Assembly: GCF_014145675.1 (NCBI RefSeq)
Contig: NZ_JACGZW010000002.1
Location: 1-64,000, forward strand
Source of the DNA: Amycolatopsis dendrobii
GTDB taxonomy: Bacteria; Actinomycetota; Actinomycetes; Mycobacteriales; Pseudonocardiaceae
Direction of reading: 5' to 3'
Length of the DNA: 64,000 bases
Shown: positions 55,385 through 63,957 of the stretch, piece after piece
How the letters are laid out: the number at the start of each line of letters is the position of its first letter
How positions within the stretch are numbered: position 1 is the first letter of the stretch
Translations under genes and position numbers: made by a program
The notes under the pieces: generated by a model
Database searches by the model: none
Seen by the model: the letters and a program-made list of their open reading frames with translations, nothing else
What the model was told of the DNA's origin: nothing

Positions 55385-55458
55385 TCCGGCTCCGTCCCCA
55401 GACCCCAGTGGTAGCCAAAGATTTTCGCCTTCCGGGGCGGGTAAGTAAAGAGCCGCCG

Positions 55459-55860
55459 CTACAACACTGCTTGCGTCTGGGTGATTTTCGCCGCGAGCTT
55501 GCCGTCGTCGTCGCGGATTTCGGTCTCGACCACCACCACGCGGCGCCCGGCGTGCAATGGTTTGGCCGACGCCGTGGCATACCCCGAACGGACGCCGCGC
55601 AGGAAGTTCGTCTTGGACTCCAGCGTCGTCGTGCCCTGCGCGCCCTCGGGAAGATTGAGGAACGCGCAGACGGCGCCGGTCGAATCGGCCAGCGCCATCA
55701 GCGCCCCGCCGTGCAGCACGCCGCCGAGCGTGCACAGCGATTCGTCCCACGCGAGCCGGCTGCGGACCAGGTCCGGGCCGTGCTCCAGCACCTCGATGCC
55801 GAGCCGCTCGCTGAACGGCATCGTCTTGTGGAACAGCTGCGTGCCTTCGACGTCGGTCAT
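55459..55860 (-). CDS. PaaI-family acyl-CoA thioesterase (hotdog fold)
   Basis: A 133-residue hotdog protein. The active-site region LGGVLHGGALMALADSTGAVCAFLNLP matches the PaaI/YbgC-like family (HGG and the acidic residue in the helix), followed by TTLESKTNFLRGVRSG. It cleaves aryl- or acyl-CoA thioesters. The gene is a stand-alone unit between two genes for secreted proteins. Confidence 0.92.
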   Translation of the reverse strand: MTDVEGTQLFHKTMPFSERLGIEVLEHGPDLVRSRLAWDESLCTLGGVLHGGALMALADSTGAVCAFLNLPEGAQGTTTLESKTNFLRGVRSGYATASAKPLHAGRRVVVVETEIRDDDGKLAAKITQTQAVL

Positions 55861-55911
55861 GCCGAGCAGTCAACCGCAGCCGGCGCGTGGCGTCGATTAC
55901 CTCGCGGGTAA

Positions 55912-57627
55912 TCAGCTGAGCGGGTTGGTCAGCAGCAGTTCGGTGTTGCGGTCACCCGCTTCGCCGACGTGGCTGAGGTTCGCGTGGATGTCGTTGTAGG
56001 AGAACTCGCGGTACATCGAGGCGAGCGCGTCGGGGGTCCGGGCGGAGTAGTCGACGGCGTACGGGGCGTCGGCCTCGATGAGCGTGGTGAACACCGACAG
56101 CGTGCCGTCGTGGTTGTCGGCCAGTTCGATGATCCGCGCGTGCTGCGGGAAGTCGATGTGGCTGGCAGTGTTGATCTCCCAGAAGCTCTGCGTCGGGGTT
56201 TTGCCGACGTGCGGGGTGATCTTGTTGAGGTGGGTGTGCCCGTTGACCCACGCCACGACGTTCGGGAAGCGCTGCAACATCGCGACGAACGTGTCGCCGC
56301 CCAGCCGCGGGTCGAGCAGATGGCGCGCGTCGGGCAGGAGGTTGCCCATGGTGCCGCTGGTGTGGTGGCTGAAGACGACGAACAGCTCGTCGGTCACGGA
56401 GTGGGTGACCTTGCGGCCGAAGAAGTCGTAATACGTCGAGCTGTTGCGCTTGAGCGTCGCCTCGACCCAGTTGAACTGCGCGAGCCCGATCGAACCGTCC
56501 GCGAACCCGCCCTGCGTGGTGGTGTCGAGGCTGATCCCGGTGACGCCGGGCGCGATCCGGAAGGTGTAGTAGACGTCGCGCCCGTCGGAGTTGGCGTCGG
56601 TAAAGCCGTGCCCGACCGGCCCGGGCCCGGTGTTCTTCGCGGCCAGATGCGCTTTGACGAACTCCGAGGTACTGAACGGACGCCGCCGCGGATCCGGCGT
56701 GACCTCGCGAATGGTGCCGCCGCCGAACAACTCGGCGAGCGGCACGCTCTTGCCTTGCTGAATGGCGGTGCCGAGCTTGCGCGCGCTGCTCTCGTCCTTG
56801 CCGATGACCTTGTATTTGCCGGTGTACCAGCCCTCGATGCCCGGGATACCCTCCGGCAGCGTGCCGACGACGCTGTCGTCGTGATTGCCGAACGTGCAGT
56901 ACCAGGGCAGGTTCAATCCCGGCGCGGTGAACGACGCGATCCCGGCTTCGAGCAGCCCGGGGATCTGCGGAAAGCCCTTCTTGGTGTAGTCGTTGGCGAG
57001 CCGCGTGCCCGGATTCCAGAACTCCGGATTGCCCGACGCCTGCACACCCTCGTAGCGGTTCGGGTCGCCGGAGTTGGGCGTGATCGCGCCGCCGTTGAGT
57101 GTGGTGAGGAACCAGTCGAGTTCGAGCAGCTCGTGGTTGTCGGTGTTGTCGCCGGTGGTCATGACGAAGTCGAACTGCCGCCCGGTGAACGGTCCCGCGC
57201 GCAAACTGTTGACCCGCTTGACGAGCGCACTGGTCGCCACCGTGCCCAGCGTTTCCTGCGGCCGATGCGCGGACCCGATGAACGGATGCAGATACTCGAA
57301 CCGAGCAGGCGATTCGGTGTCGGTGATGTGCAGGTCAGTGAACTGCACGAACGCCCCGAGCGCAGTCCGCCGGTCGTCCCGGCCAGTCTTGCCCTCAACC
57401 AGATCCGCCCGGACAGCGACCGGCCAGCCCGGCCCGGCGGAAAGCCGCGAGTACCCCGTGGCCGCCCCGGAAGCGGCCTGGTCAAGCGTGGTCCCAGCAG
57501 TCCGCACGGCCCGCTGCGTGGTCCGCCTCAACGCACGGTCCAGCGCATTGGCCGTGGGAGTGCACAGCAGCAACCCCACCCCAGCCGCACCCGCGGTGGT
57601 GAACGCCCGCCTGGTCAGTTCCGCCAT
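55912..57627 (-). CDS. Secreted metallophosphoesterase (TIGR03767-like)
   Basis: A 571-residue protein with a twin-arginine signal (ELTRRAFTTAGAAGVGLLL) and a calcineurin-like phosphoesterase domain. Metal motifs in order are FTDLHITD (DxH), TTGDNTDN (GDxxD-like), FGNHDDSVVG (GNHD), VVFSHHTSG and NGHTHLNK (GHTH). Size and signal fit the actinobacterial TIGR03767 group. It is likely exported folded with its metals and acts on extracellular phosphate esters. The substrate is unknown. ATG 57627 is the start. Confidence 0.92.
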   Translation of the reverse strand: MAELTRRAFTTAGAAGVGLLLCTPTANALDRALRRTTQRAVRTAGTTLDQAASGAATGYSRLSAGPGWPVAVRADLVEGKTGRDDRRTALGAFVQFTDLHITDTESPARFEYLHPFIGSAHRPQETLGTVATSALVKRVNSLRAGPFTGRQFDFVMTTGDNTDNHELLELDWFLTTLNGGAITPNSGDPNRYEGVQASGNPEFWNPGTRLANDYTKKGFPQIPGLLEAGIASFTAPGLNLPWYCTFGNHDDSVVGTLPEGIPGIEGWYTGKYKVIGKDESSARKLGTAIQQGKSVPLAELFGGGTIREVTPDPRRRPFSTSEFVKAHLAAKNTGPGPVGHGFTDANSDGRDVYYTFRIAPGVTGISLDTTTQGGFADGSIGLAQFNWVEATLKRNSSTYYDFFGRKVTHSVTDELFVVFSHHTSGTMGNLLPDARHLLDPRLGGDTFVAMLQRFPNVVAWVNGHTHLNKITPHVGKTPTQSFWEINTASHIDFPQHARIIELADNHDGTLSVFTTLIEADAPYAVDYSARTPDALASMYREFSYNDIHANLSHVGEAGDRNTELLLTNPLS

Positions 57628-57810
57628 GTTTTTCGCTCCCCGTCTCGCCGGCCCCTCGCACGCTCCCGGACCCCCATGACGGGCCGGTGAACTACGCCGA
57701 AGCAGAACGCGAAGGTCTCTCACATTTGCCGTGACAATGCGGGAGACTCTGTCACACGGAGACGGGTGCCACTACCGCCGAACGGAGGGCGAGATCACGG
57801 CGGCAAGCGG

Positions 57811-57860
57811 TCCGTGAAGGGCTCCTTCACGGACTTAGATTCCCTCAATGGGCCCTTCAC
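57811..57860. terminator. Hairpin, family copy H2
   Basis: The element GTGAAGGGCTCC...GCCCTTCAC at 57814-57860 aligns over its full 47 nt with H1 at 10755. Here the left half can also fold on itself: TCCGTGAAGG (57811-57820) with CCTTCACGGA (57824-57833). Two competing folds are thus possible. Confidence 0.8.
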
Positions 57861-57876
57861 GCCCCGCCGCCATGCC

Positions 57877-57951
57877 CCAATGCCACGTTGGGTGCGTCAG
57901 ACGCACCGAACGCCACATTGGGTGCGTCGCATGCACCCAACGCCACATTGG
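57877..57951. repeat. Alternating-palindrome repeat, copy 5 (75 bp, inverted)
   Basis: Blocks CCAATGCCACGTTGG, GTGCGTCAGACGCAC, CGAACGCCACATTGG, GTGCGTCGCATGCAC, CCAACGCCACATTGG. It is the reverse-complement orientation of copies 3 and 4, shown by the imperfect central block starting CGAAC. Differences cluster in the 3-nt centres and in changes that keep the arms paired. Confidence 0.92.
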
Positions 57952-58042
57952 GGCGCAAGCCCCAACCACCGCGAAGCGCACCGGTGCTCCCAGCGATCGA
58001 GGCACCCAGCCCGCCCCCGCACCCCGATACGAAGCCAAAATG

Positions 58043-58099
58043 CGGACGGCAGGTGCTTGTCAAGGCATCTTTCCCGCCTTGACAAGCACCTGCCGTCCG
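58043..58099. terminator. 57-nt hairpin with perfect 24-bp stem
   Basis: Arms 58043-58066 and 58076-58099 are perfectly complementary, with a 9-nt loop ATCTTTCCC; the arm core is GGCAGGTGCTTGTCAAGGC. It lies about 80 bp downstream of the DUF4190-like gene and may terminate it, though it is longer than needed and lacks a U-tract. Confidence 0.85.
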
Positions 58100-58178
58100 T
58101 CATCACCATCAAGCTTCGGGGTGCCCGCCGCACGACCGGGTGCAATGTCGCCGCCAGGCGACGAGCAGACGCCGATCC

Positions 58179-58649
58179 TCAGCAGTAAAACGCGCAAGTA
58201 GCCCCAACAGCGGACAACGACACAAAGAACCACACTAAGAAGATCACCGCCGGGATAGCCGCCAGGATCCCGCAGACCAACCCGGCGATCCCCATCCCCT
58301 GCCCAGTCCATCCAGGCTTCCCGCCCTGCACCATCCCGGCCCAGGACAACCCGATCGCCGTGATAGCCGCGACCACGTCGAAGAACGGCACCCAGAAGAA
58401 GATCAACGCGACAATCCCGACCACCATCCCGGCGATCGCGAGCCCGCTCGTCTTCAACGGCGCGGCCCCCGGGTACGGAGCCCCATACGGCGCCCCGTAC
58501 ATCGGCGTCCCGTAAGGCACCGGCGGCTGACCGTATCCGGGCGCGGGCGTGGGCCCGGACGGATACCCCGGCGAGGGCACCGGCCCGGAAGGATGCCCCT
58601 GCGCCGGGTCCTGGCCGGGATAGGGCTGCTGCTGGTACGGGTCCGTCAT
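58179..58649 (-). CDS. DUF4190-like membrane protein with proline-rich N-terminus
   Basis: A 156-residue protein. Residues 1-65 are Pro/Gly/Tyr/Gln-rich and disordered (repeated PYG, PGY). Two hydrophobic hairpin-like helices follow (LAIAGMVVGIVALIFFW at about 69-85, and MGIAGLVCGILAAIPAVIFLVWFFV at about 118-142). This layout matches small DUF4190-type actinobacterial membrane proteins, some linked to division or cell-envelope sites. It ends with two cysteines (CAFYC). Function unknown. Confidence 0.85.
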   Translation of the reverse strand: MTDPYQQQPYPGQDPAQGHPSGPVPSPGYPSGPTPAPGYGQPPVPYGTPMYGAPYGAPYPGAAPLKTSGLAIAGMVVGIVALIFFWVPFFDVVAAITAIGLSWAGMVQGGKPGWTGQGMGIAGLVCGILAAIPAVIFLVWFFVSLSAVGATCAFYC

Positions 58650-58740
58650 GGCTGCACTCCTGCTGCGACTGTGGCGACGGTGAGTCGTCGGCGGCTAACG
58701 GCGAAACGTTACGCGCGGTCGCCGGTCGATGTGACGGTTT

Positions 58741-59559
58741 TCAGCCTTTCAACCCGGATTCGGTGACCCCGCGCACCAGATATCGCTGGAGGAACGCGAA
58801 GAGCAGCACGATCGGCACGATCGACAGCACCGCGGCCAGGAACAGCAGGTTCAGCTGCGGGTTCTGCGCGGTCAGCAGCCCGGACAGGGCGACCTGCACC
58901 GTCCACGAGTCCGGCGACTGCGCGATGATCAGCGGCCACAGGAACGCGTTCCAGCTGCCGATGACGGTGATCACCGCGATCGCGGCGAAGAAGCCCCGAG
59001 AGTTTGGCACCACGATCTTGCGGAAGACGCCCCAGCGGGACAGGCCGTCGACGCGGCCTGCGTCCTCCAGTTCCTTCGGGAAGTCCAGGAAGTACTGCCG
59101 GAACAGGAAAACGCTGAACGCGCTGAACAGGCCGGGGATGACCAGGCCGCGGAAATCCGAGAGCCAGCCGAGCGTCGACACCACCACGAAACTCGGCACG
59201 AACGTCACCGAGGTCGGGATCATCAGCGTCGCCAGCACCGCGTAGAACACCGGCTTCGAGTAGCGGTAGGGCACCCGCGCCAGGCCGTAGCCGGCGAGCG
59301 AGCACACCACCAGCAGGCCCGCGGTTTGCAGCACCGCGACGACGACCGAGTTCACGATGCTGCGCGCGAACGGCACGTCCTGCTGGTCGAACAGCTTCGT
59401 GAAATTCTCCCAGTGGATCTGCTTCGGCCACAGCGTCCAGCCCGGCGCGGTGAGCTCCGCGCGCGAGGCGAGACCGTTGCGCAGCAACAGGTAGAACGGC
59501 AGCAGGAAGAGGATCGCGGACACCGCGAGCGCTGTCCAGCGAAGCACCGCGCGGATCAT
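58741..59559 (-). CDS. Carbohydrate ABC transporter permease (MalG type)
   Basis: A 272-residue inner-membrane permease with six helices. The EAA loop that docks the ATPase reads LEDAGRVDGLSRWGVFRKIVVPNSRG. It pairs with the permease encoded just upstream. ATG 59559 overlaps that gene's stop (ATGA). It is the last gene of the leftward operon binding protein-permease-permease; no ATPase gene is present. Confidence 0.93.
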   Translation of the reverse strand: MIRAVLRWTALAVSAILFLLPFYLLLRNGLASRAELTAPGWTLWPKQIHWENFTKLFDQQDVPFARSIVNSVVVAVLQTAGLLVVCSLAGYGLARVPYRYSKPVFYAVLATLMIPTSVTFVPSFVVVSTLGWLSDFRGLVIPGLFSAFSVFLFRQYFLDFPKELEDAGRVDGLSRWGVFRKIVVPNSRGFFAAIAVITVIGSWNAFLWPLIIAQSPDSWTVQVALSGLLTAQNPQLNLLFLAAVLSIVPIVLLFAFLQRYLVRGVTESGLKG

Positions 59560-60467
59560 GTCGCGCTCCGATCGAACCGGAAGAGCTTGCCCTGGAGGAG
59601 GGTGACCACGGCGATCAGCAGCGCCAGGATGATCGCGCCCGCGCTGCCGCGGCCGAGATCCTGGCCGCCGGAGCCGAGCGAGGTGTAGTAGAGGTACACC
59701 AGCGGCGGCCGCGCGAACGGCGGGTAACCCCGGGAATCGCCCATGATGTTGTAGAACTCGTCGAACGCCTGGTAGGCGTTGATCAGATTCAGCAGCAGCA
59801 CGGCCACCGACGTCGCGCGCAGCTGCGGCAGGGTGATGTGCCGGAACACCTGCCAGCCGGGCTTCGCTCCGTCGAGCCACGCCGCTTCGTACAGATGCTG
59901 CGGAATCCGTTGCAGTGCGGCGAGGAACAGGATCATGTAGAAGCCGAGCTGCAGCCACAGCCGGGCGGTCACCAGCACGACCCAGTACAGCGGCGGGTGC
60001 ACGGTGCCGGTCCACGCCACCGGGTCGATGCCGAAGACGCCGAGCACGGTGTTCGCGAGACCGTAGCGGACGCCGGAAAACAGCGACGTCTTCCAGATCA
60101 GCGACGCCACCACGTACGAACACGCGAACGGCAGGAAGAACACCGAGCGGAAGAACGCCTTCGCGAACCGCAACTGGTTCACGCCGACCGCCAACGCCAG
60201 CGACAGCACGAACGTCAGCGGCACGATAAAGAGGGCGAACACGCTGAACGTGCCGAGGCTCGCGACGAACGGGCCGTCGGAGAGCATGTGCGCGTAGTTG
60301 TCCAGTCCGACGAAGACGCTGGGGGTGACCGTGTTGCGCGCGTCGAAGAACGACAGGTACAGGCTCCACCCGATCGGCACGTAGGCGAAGATCGCCAGGC
60401 CGAGCAGGAACGGACCCACGAACCCCCAGAACGCCAGCGTGTCCCGGGTTTTCCGGGACAGCTTCAT
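59556..60467 (-). CDS. Carbohydrate ABC transporter permease (MalF/UgpA type)
   Basis: A 303-residue permease with six helices and the EAA motif LYEAAWLDGAKPGWQVFRHITLPQLRA. ATG 60467 overlaps the binding-protein stop (ATGA). The N-terminus begins MKLSRKTRDTLAFWGFVGPFLLG, typical of UgpA-like partners in actinobacterial sugar systems. Confidence 0.93.
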   Translation of the reverse strand: MKLSRKTRDTLAFWGFVGPFLLGLAIFAYVPIGWSLYLSFFDARNTVTPSVFVGLDNYAHMLSDGPFVASLGTFSVFALFIVPLTFVLSLALAVGVNQLRFAKAFFRSVFFLPFACSYVVASLIWKTSLFSGVRYGLANTVLGVFGIDPVAWTGTVHPPLYWVVLVTARLWLQLGFYMILFLAALQRIPQHLYEAAWLDGAKPGWQVFRHITLPQLRATSVAVLLLNLINAYQAFDEFYNIMGDSRGYPPFARPPLVYLYYTSLGSGGQDLGRGSAGAIILALLIAVVTLLQGKLFRFDRSAT

Positions 60468-61768
60468 CCGAACAGGCGTTTCAGCTCGGCCTGCGCGACG
60501 GTCACCGCGGCCTTCGTCTGCGCCACCGGATCCGCACCCTCCTTGGCGATCTTCGCGACCGCGTCCGACAGCGCGGTGTTCGACGTCTGCGTCCACACTG
60601 GACCGCCGATGAGGTGGCTGTTCTCCTTGACGAACTTCACCACGTCCGCGGCCGGACCGCTTTGCAGCGTCTGCGCTTTGTCGATCAGGCTTTGCCGGGC
60701 GGGCACGTGGAAGCCATAGCGGGTGGCGAACTCCAGCTGGCTGTCGGTCTGGTCGATCCACAGCCACTTCACGAACGCCTTGGCCTCGTTGACGTGCGCG
60801 CTCTTCGCATTGACCATCGCACCGTACGCGCCGACCGGGACCGACGGCTTGCCGCTGTCGTCCAGCTTCGGGAACGGCAGCACGCCGAAGTCGTCGTTGA
60901 GCGCGTCGCGGATCTTCGGGACGTTCCACAGCCCGGTCCACTGCATCGCGCAGAGCCCGTCGACGAACGCGCCGGGGTCCGACCAGTCGGCGGGCGCGCC
61001 GAGCAGCAGGGAACCGTTGGCGTTCAACGTGTGCAGCTTGCTGAACGCGGCGGCCGCGCGCGGATCGTCGAAGCCGACCTCGCGATTGTTGTTCTTCAGG
61101 TAGTCCAGCCCGGCCGACCACAGCAGCGGCCCGGTGAGCGTGCCGACGCCGCCGTCATTGCCCGCGAAGAACCCCTTCACGCCGTCCTTCGACAGCTTGC
61201 TCGCGGCGTCGATCAGCTCGTCCACGGTCTGCGGCGGCTGCACGCCCGCGGCCTGCAGCATGCTCTTGCGGTAGAAGAGGACCTGCGTGTCGGTGGCCTG
61301 CGGAATGCCGTAGACCTTGCCCTCCACGGTCTGCGCGGCGAGCACGGCGGGGCTGAAGTCGTTCTTGACCGGCCCGATGATGTCGTCGAGCGGCACCACC
61401 TGGTTCTGCCGGACCCAGTCGATCTTCACCTGAGCCTCGAACACGTCCGGCACCGGGCTGTTCTGCAGCGCGGTGACGATCTTCGAGTCGTAGTCGCCGG
61501 GGTTCCACACCACGTTGACCTTCGCGCCCGGATAGCTGGCCGCGTAGTTCTTGACGGCTTGCTGCACGCCGTCCTCGCCGTAGGCGTGGTACCACTGCTG
61601 CAGCGTGGCCTTCGGGGCCTGCGACGGGGTCGAGGCTCCCGCCGACATCGCCGTGGACGGCGGCGGATCCCCAGGACGCCCGGTGTTCGACCCGCACGCG
61701 GCCGCGACCGCGCCCACCGCCGCCGTTCCCGCCAACGACAGGAACGCCCTCCTGCTTCGCTGCTGCAT
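60464..61768 (-). CDS. Sugar ABC transporter substrate-binding lipoprotein
   Basis: A 434-residue family 1 solute-binding protein. The precursor has a twin-arginine-like stretch and lipobox (RSRRAFLSLAGTAAVGAVAAACGS; the cysteine is lipidated). A Ser/Pro linker and the mature periplasmic-binding fold follow, including the LQQWYHAYGEDGVQQAVKNY start and the C-terminal KAFVKWLWIDQTDSQLEFATRYGFHVPAR. It follows GGAGAACTGGGG at ATG 61768. The sugar cannot be inferred; no glycosidase or LacI gene is adjacent. Confidence 0.93.
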   Translation of the reverse strand: MQQRSRRAFLSLAGTAAVGAVAAACGSNTGRPGDPPPSTAMSAGASTPSQAPKATLQQWYHAYGEDGVQQAVKNYAASYPGAKVNVVWNPGDYDSKIVTALQNSPVPDVFEAQVKIDWVRQNQVVPLDDIIGPVKNDFSPAVLAAQTVEGKVYGIPQATDTQVLFYRKSMLQAAGVQPPQTVDELIDAASKLSKDGVKGFFAGNDGGVGTLTGPLLWSAGLDYLKNNNREVGFDDPRAAAAFSKLHTLNANGSLLLGAPADWSDPGAFVDGLCAMQWTGLWNVPKIRDALNDDFGVLPFPKLDDSGKPSVPVGAYGAMVNAKSAHVNEAKAFVKWLWIDQTDSQLEFATRYGFHVPARQSLIDKAQTLQSGPAADVVKFVKENSHLIGGPVWTQTSNTALSDAVAKIAKEGADPVAQTKAAVTVAQAELKRLFG

Positions 61769-61789
61769 CCCCAGTTCTCCTCCGACGTG

Positions 61790-61840
61790 CTGGGAAGGAC
61801 TCCTTGCGTCCAACAGATTCCCGCACGGAGCCCTTCCCAG
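61790..61840. terminator. Hairpin, family copy H3
   Basis: The 47-nt core at 61792-61838 (GGGAAGGACTCCTTGCG...CGGAGCCCTTCCC) aligns with H1 and H2, with two mismatches in the stem. Unlike H1 it has the GTGAAGG end changed to GGGAAGG, with the matching change on the other arm (CCTTCCC). It lies after the acyl-CoA ligase gene and before the sugar ABC operon. Confidence 0.8.
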
Positions 61841-61867
61841 GCCGACAACTCGCCGGAGATTTACCGC

Positions 61868-63496
61868 TCAGAGGTGTGAGATGTCGAGCTTTCCCTCGGA
61901 GTAGGACGCGCGCAGCCGCTTCTTGTCGAACTTGCCGACACTCGTCTTGGGCACCTCCTCCACGAACGTCCAGTTCTCCGGCAGCTGCCACTTCGCGACC
62001 TTGTCCGACAGGTACTCGCGCAGTTCTTCGGCGGTGACCTGCTGGCCCTCCTTCACCACGACGGCGACCAGCGGGCGTTCGTCCCATTTCTCGTCCGGGA
62101 TGCCGACGACCGCCGCCTCGGCTACCGCCGGATGGCCCATCACCGCGTTCTCCAGGTCCACCGACGAGATCCACTCGCCGCCGGACTTGATCACGTCCTT
62201 GGCGCGGTCGGTCAGGGTCAGGAAGCCGTCCGGGCTGATCTTGCCGACGTCACCGGTGCGCAGCCAGCCGTCGTGGAACTTCTCCGGGTCGATATCGGAC
62301 CCGCCGTGGTAAGCACCCGCGATCCACGGACCGGAGACCTCCAGCTCGCCGACCGCCTCGTTGTCCCACGGCAGTTCCTCGCCGTTGTCGCCGATCAGCC
62401 GGGCCGCTACGGACGCCGGGAACCGGCCCTGGGTGTAGCGGTAGGCCCAGCGCTCCTCGCCGGTCGCGCTGGCGGGCGGACGTGCGACGCTGCCCAGCGG
62501 CGACGTCTCGGTCATGCCCCACGCGTGCAGGATCGGCACGTCGTAGCGCTCCTCGAAGGCGTGCATCAGCGACGGCGGCGCGGCCGACCCGCCGACGACC
62601 ACCTCGCGCACGTGGCTGATGTCCTGCGGGTTCGCGTCCAGGTGCGCGAGCAGGCCCTGCCAGATCGTCGGCACCGCGGCGGCGAAGGTCGGCTTCTCCG
62701 CGGCCAGCAGCGCGGCGATCGGGGCGGGCTGCAGGAACCGGTCCGGCATCAGCAGCGAGGCCCCGACCATCATCGCCGCGTACGGCAGGCCCCACGACAT
62801 CGCGTGGAACATCGGCACGATCGCCAGAGCCAGGTCCTCCTGGGCGAGCCGCATGCTGTCGGTCATGCAGACCTGCATCGAGTGCAGCCAGATCGACCGG
62901 TGCGAGTAGACGACGCCCTTCGGGTCGCCCGTGGTGCCGGAGGTGTAACACATCGCGGCCGCGGCCCGCTCGTCGATCTCCGGCCAGTCGAACTCGTCGG
63001 ACTGGCCGGCCAGCAGCACGTCGTAGGAGTGCACGGTGACGCCCTCGGGCGCGGTCAGCGCGGACGCGTCGCCGTTGGCCACGACGACGTGCTTGACCGT
63101 CTTCATCCCCGGCAGGTTGCTCGCCAGCAGCGGCACGAGCGTCCCGTCGACGATGATGACGTGGTCCTCCGCGTGGTTCGCCACGAAGACCAGCTGCTCC
63201 GGGAACAGCCGGATGTTCAGCGTGTGCAGCACCGCGCCCATGGCGGGCACCGCGAGGTAGGCGGCGAGGTGCTCGGCGTTGTTCCACATGAACGTGCCGA
63301 CCCGCTGGTCGCCGGTGACGCCGAGACCGCGCAGCGCGTTCGCGAGCCGGGCGGCGTGCTTGCCGAGCTCCGCGTAGGTCTCCCGGCGGGCTTCTGAACC
63401 GGTCCAGGTGACGACTTCGCTCTTCGCGTGCACCTTCGTGCCGTGGCGCAGCAGCTTCGCGAGCGACAGCTGTCCGTCCTGCATCGTGCTCAACAT
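61868..63496 (-). CDS. Fatty-acyl-CoA synthetase/AMP-forming ligase
   Basis: A 542-residue ANL-superfamily ligase that adenylates a carboxylic acid and forms the CoA thioester. The AMP loop is YTSGTTGDPKGVVYSH, the ATP/Mg region HAWGMTETSPLG, WLRTGDVG is the hinge-side aspartate, and the C-terminal catalytic lysine is in KTSVGKFDKKRL. It is most like medium/long-chain AlkK/FadD enzymes. ATG 63496 (MLSTMQDG) is chosen over the longer frame. It is a single gene, separated from the sugar transporter by hairpin H3. Confidence 0.94.
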   Translation of the reverse strand: MLSTMQDGQLSLAKLLRHGTKVHAKSEVVTWTGSEARRETYAELGKHAARLANALRGLGVTGDQRVGTFMWNNAEHLAAYLAVPAMGAVLHTLNIRLFPEQLVFVANHAEDHVIIVDGTLVPLLASNLPGMKTVKHVVVANGDASALTAPEGVTVHSYDVLLAGQSDEFDWPEIDERAAAAMCYTSGTTGDPKGVVYSHRSIWLHSMQVCMTDSMRLAQEDLALAIVPMFHAMSWGLPYAAMMVGASLLMPDRFLQPAPIAALLAAEKPTFAAAVPTIWQGLLAHLDANPQDISHVREVVVGGSAAPPSLMHAFEERYDVPILHAWGMTETSPLGSVARPPASATGEERWAYRYTQGRFPASVAARLIGDNGEELPWDNEAVGELEVSGPWIAGAYHGGSDIDPEKFHDGWLRTGDVGKISPDGFLTLTDRAKDVIKSGGEWISSVDLENAVMGHPAVAEAAVVGIPDEKWDERPLVAVVVKEGQQVTAEELREYLSDKVAKWQLPENWTFVEEVPKTSVGKFDKKRLRASYSEGKLDISHL

Positions 63497-63957
63497 GGGT
63501 GACTCCCGTGGTGCTCGTTCGCCGGTGAACTGGGGTGCGCCCGACTCTAATGCGGATCCGCCGGATCGGGCACGAACAAGTTCGGTCACGGCTTGTCGGC
63601 CCTCTCCCGCCATCGGGTGGCGGCCCCGCGCTTTCATGATCCACTTCTGTCGCGATTCCTGTTGCGGGACAAGAAAATGCGTTGTGTTAACTGCGTCGAA
63701 ATACACTCCCGTTCGGGTGAGGTAATGGGGGCGGAAATGAGCCCTTCGAGGCCGTTTTCACAGGTCGCGAGGGGTCCCCTCGCGCAGGTCCGCCGCGCCC
63801 GTCGACGGGTGATAAGTGCGTGTCGGTTGCGCGTACCGCGGGCACGTGGCGTTTACTGGGGCCGTGGTAAGTGACGGCTGGCCAGCGCTTGCAGCTGCAA
63901 GCATCGGCTGAGACCGTCGGCCGCGAAAGCGGAGACCTGAGAGGAAAGGACATTACG
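63497..63957. other. 461-bp intergenic region upstream of mihF
   Basis: No convincing gene; short frames on both strands lack family features. It must carry the divergent promoters of the acyl-CoA ligase and mihF. A perfect 9-bp palindrome with a one-base centre, CGCGAGGGG-T-CCCCTCGCG, lies at 63766-63784. It could be an operator or hairpin in the mihF leader. Confidence 0.7.

Larger units (their letters stand above)
57628..58178. other. 551-bp intergenic region dense in palindromes
   Basis: No gene is visible. Between 57811 and 58099 three different palindromic elements are packed: a 47-nt hairpin of the H family, a 75-bp alternating-palindrome repeat and a 57-nt perfect hairpin. The first 130 bp should hold the promoter of the metallophosphoesterase gene. 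Confidence 0.85.
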
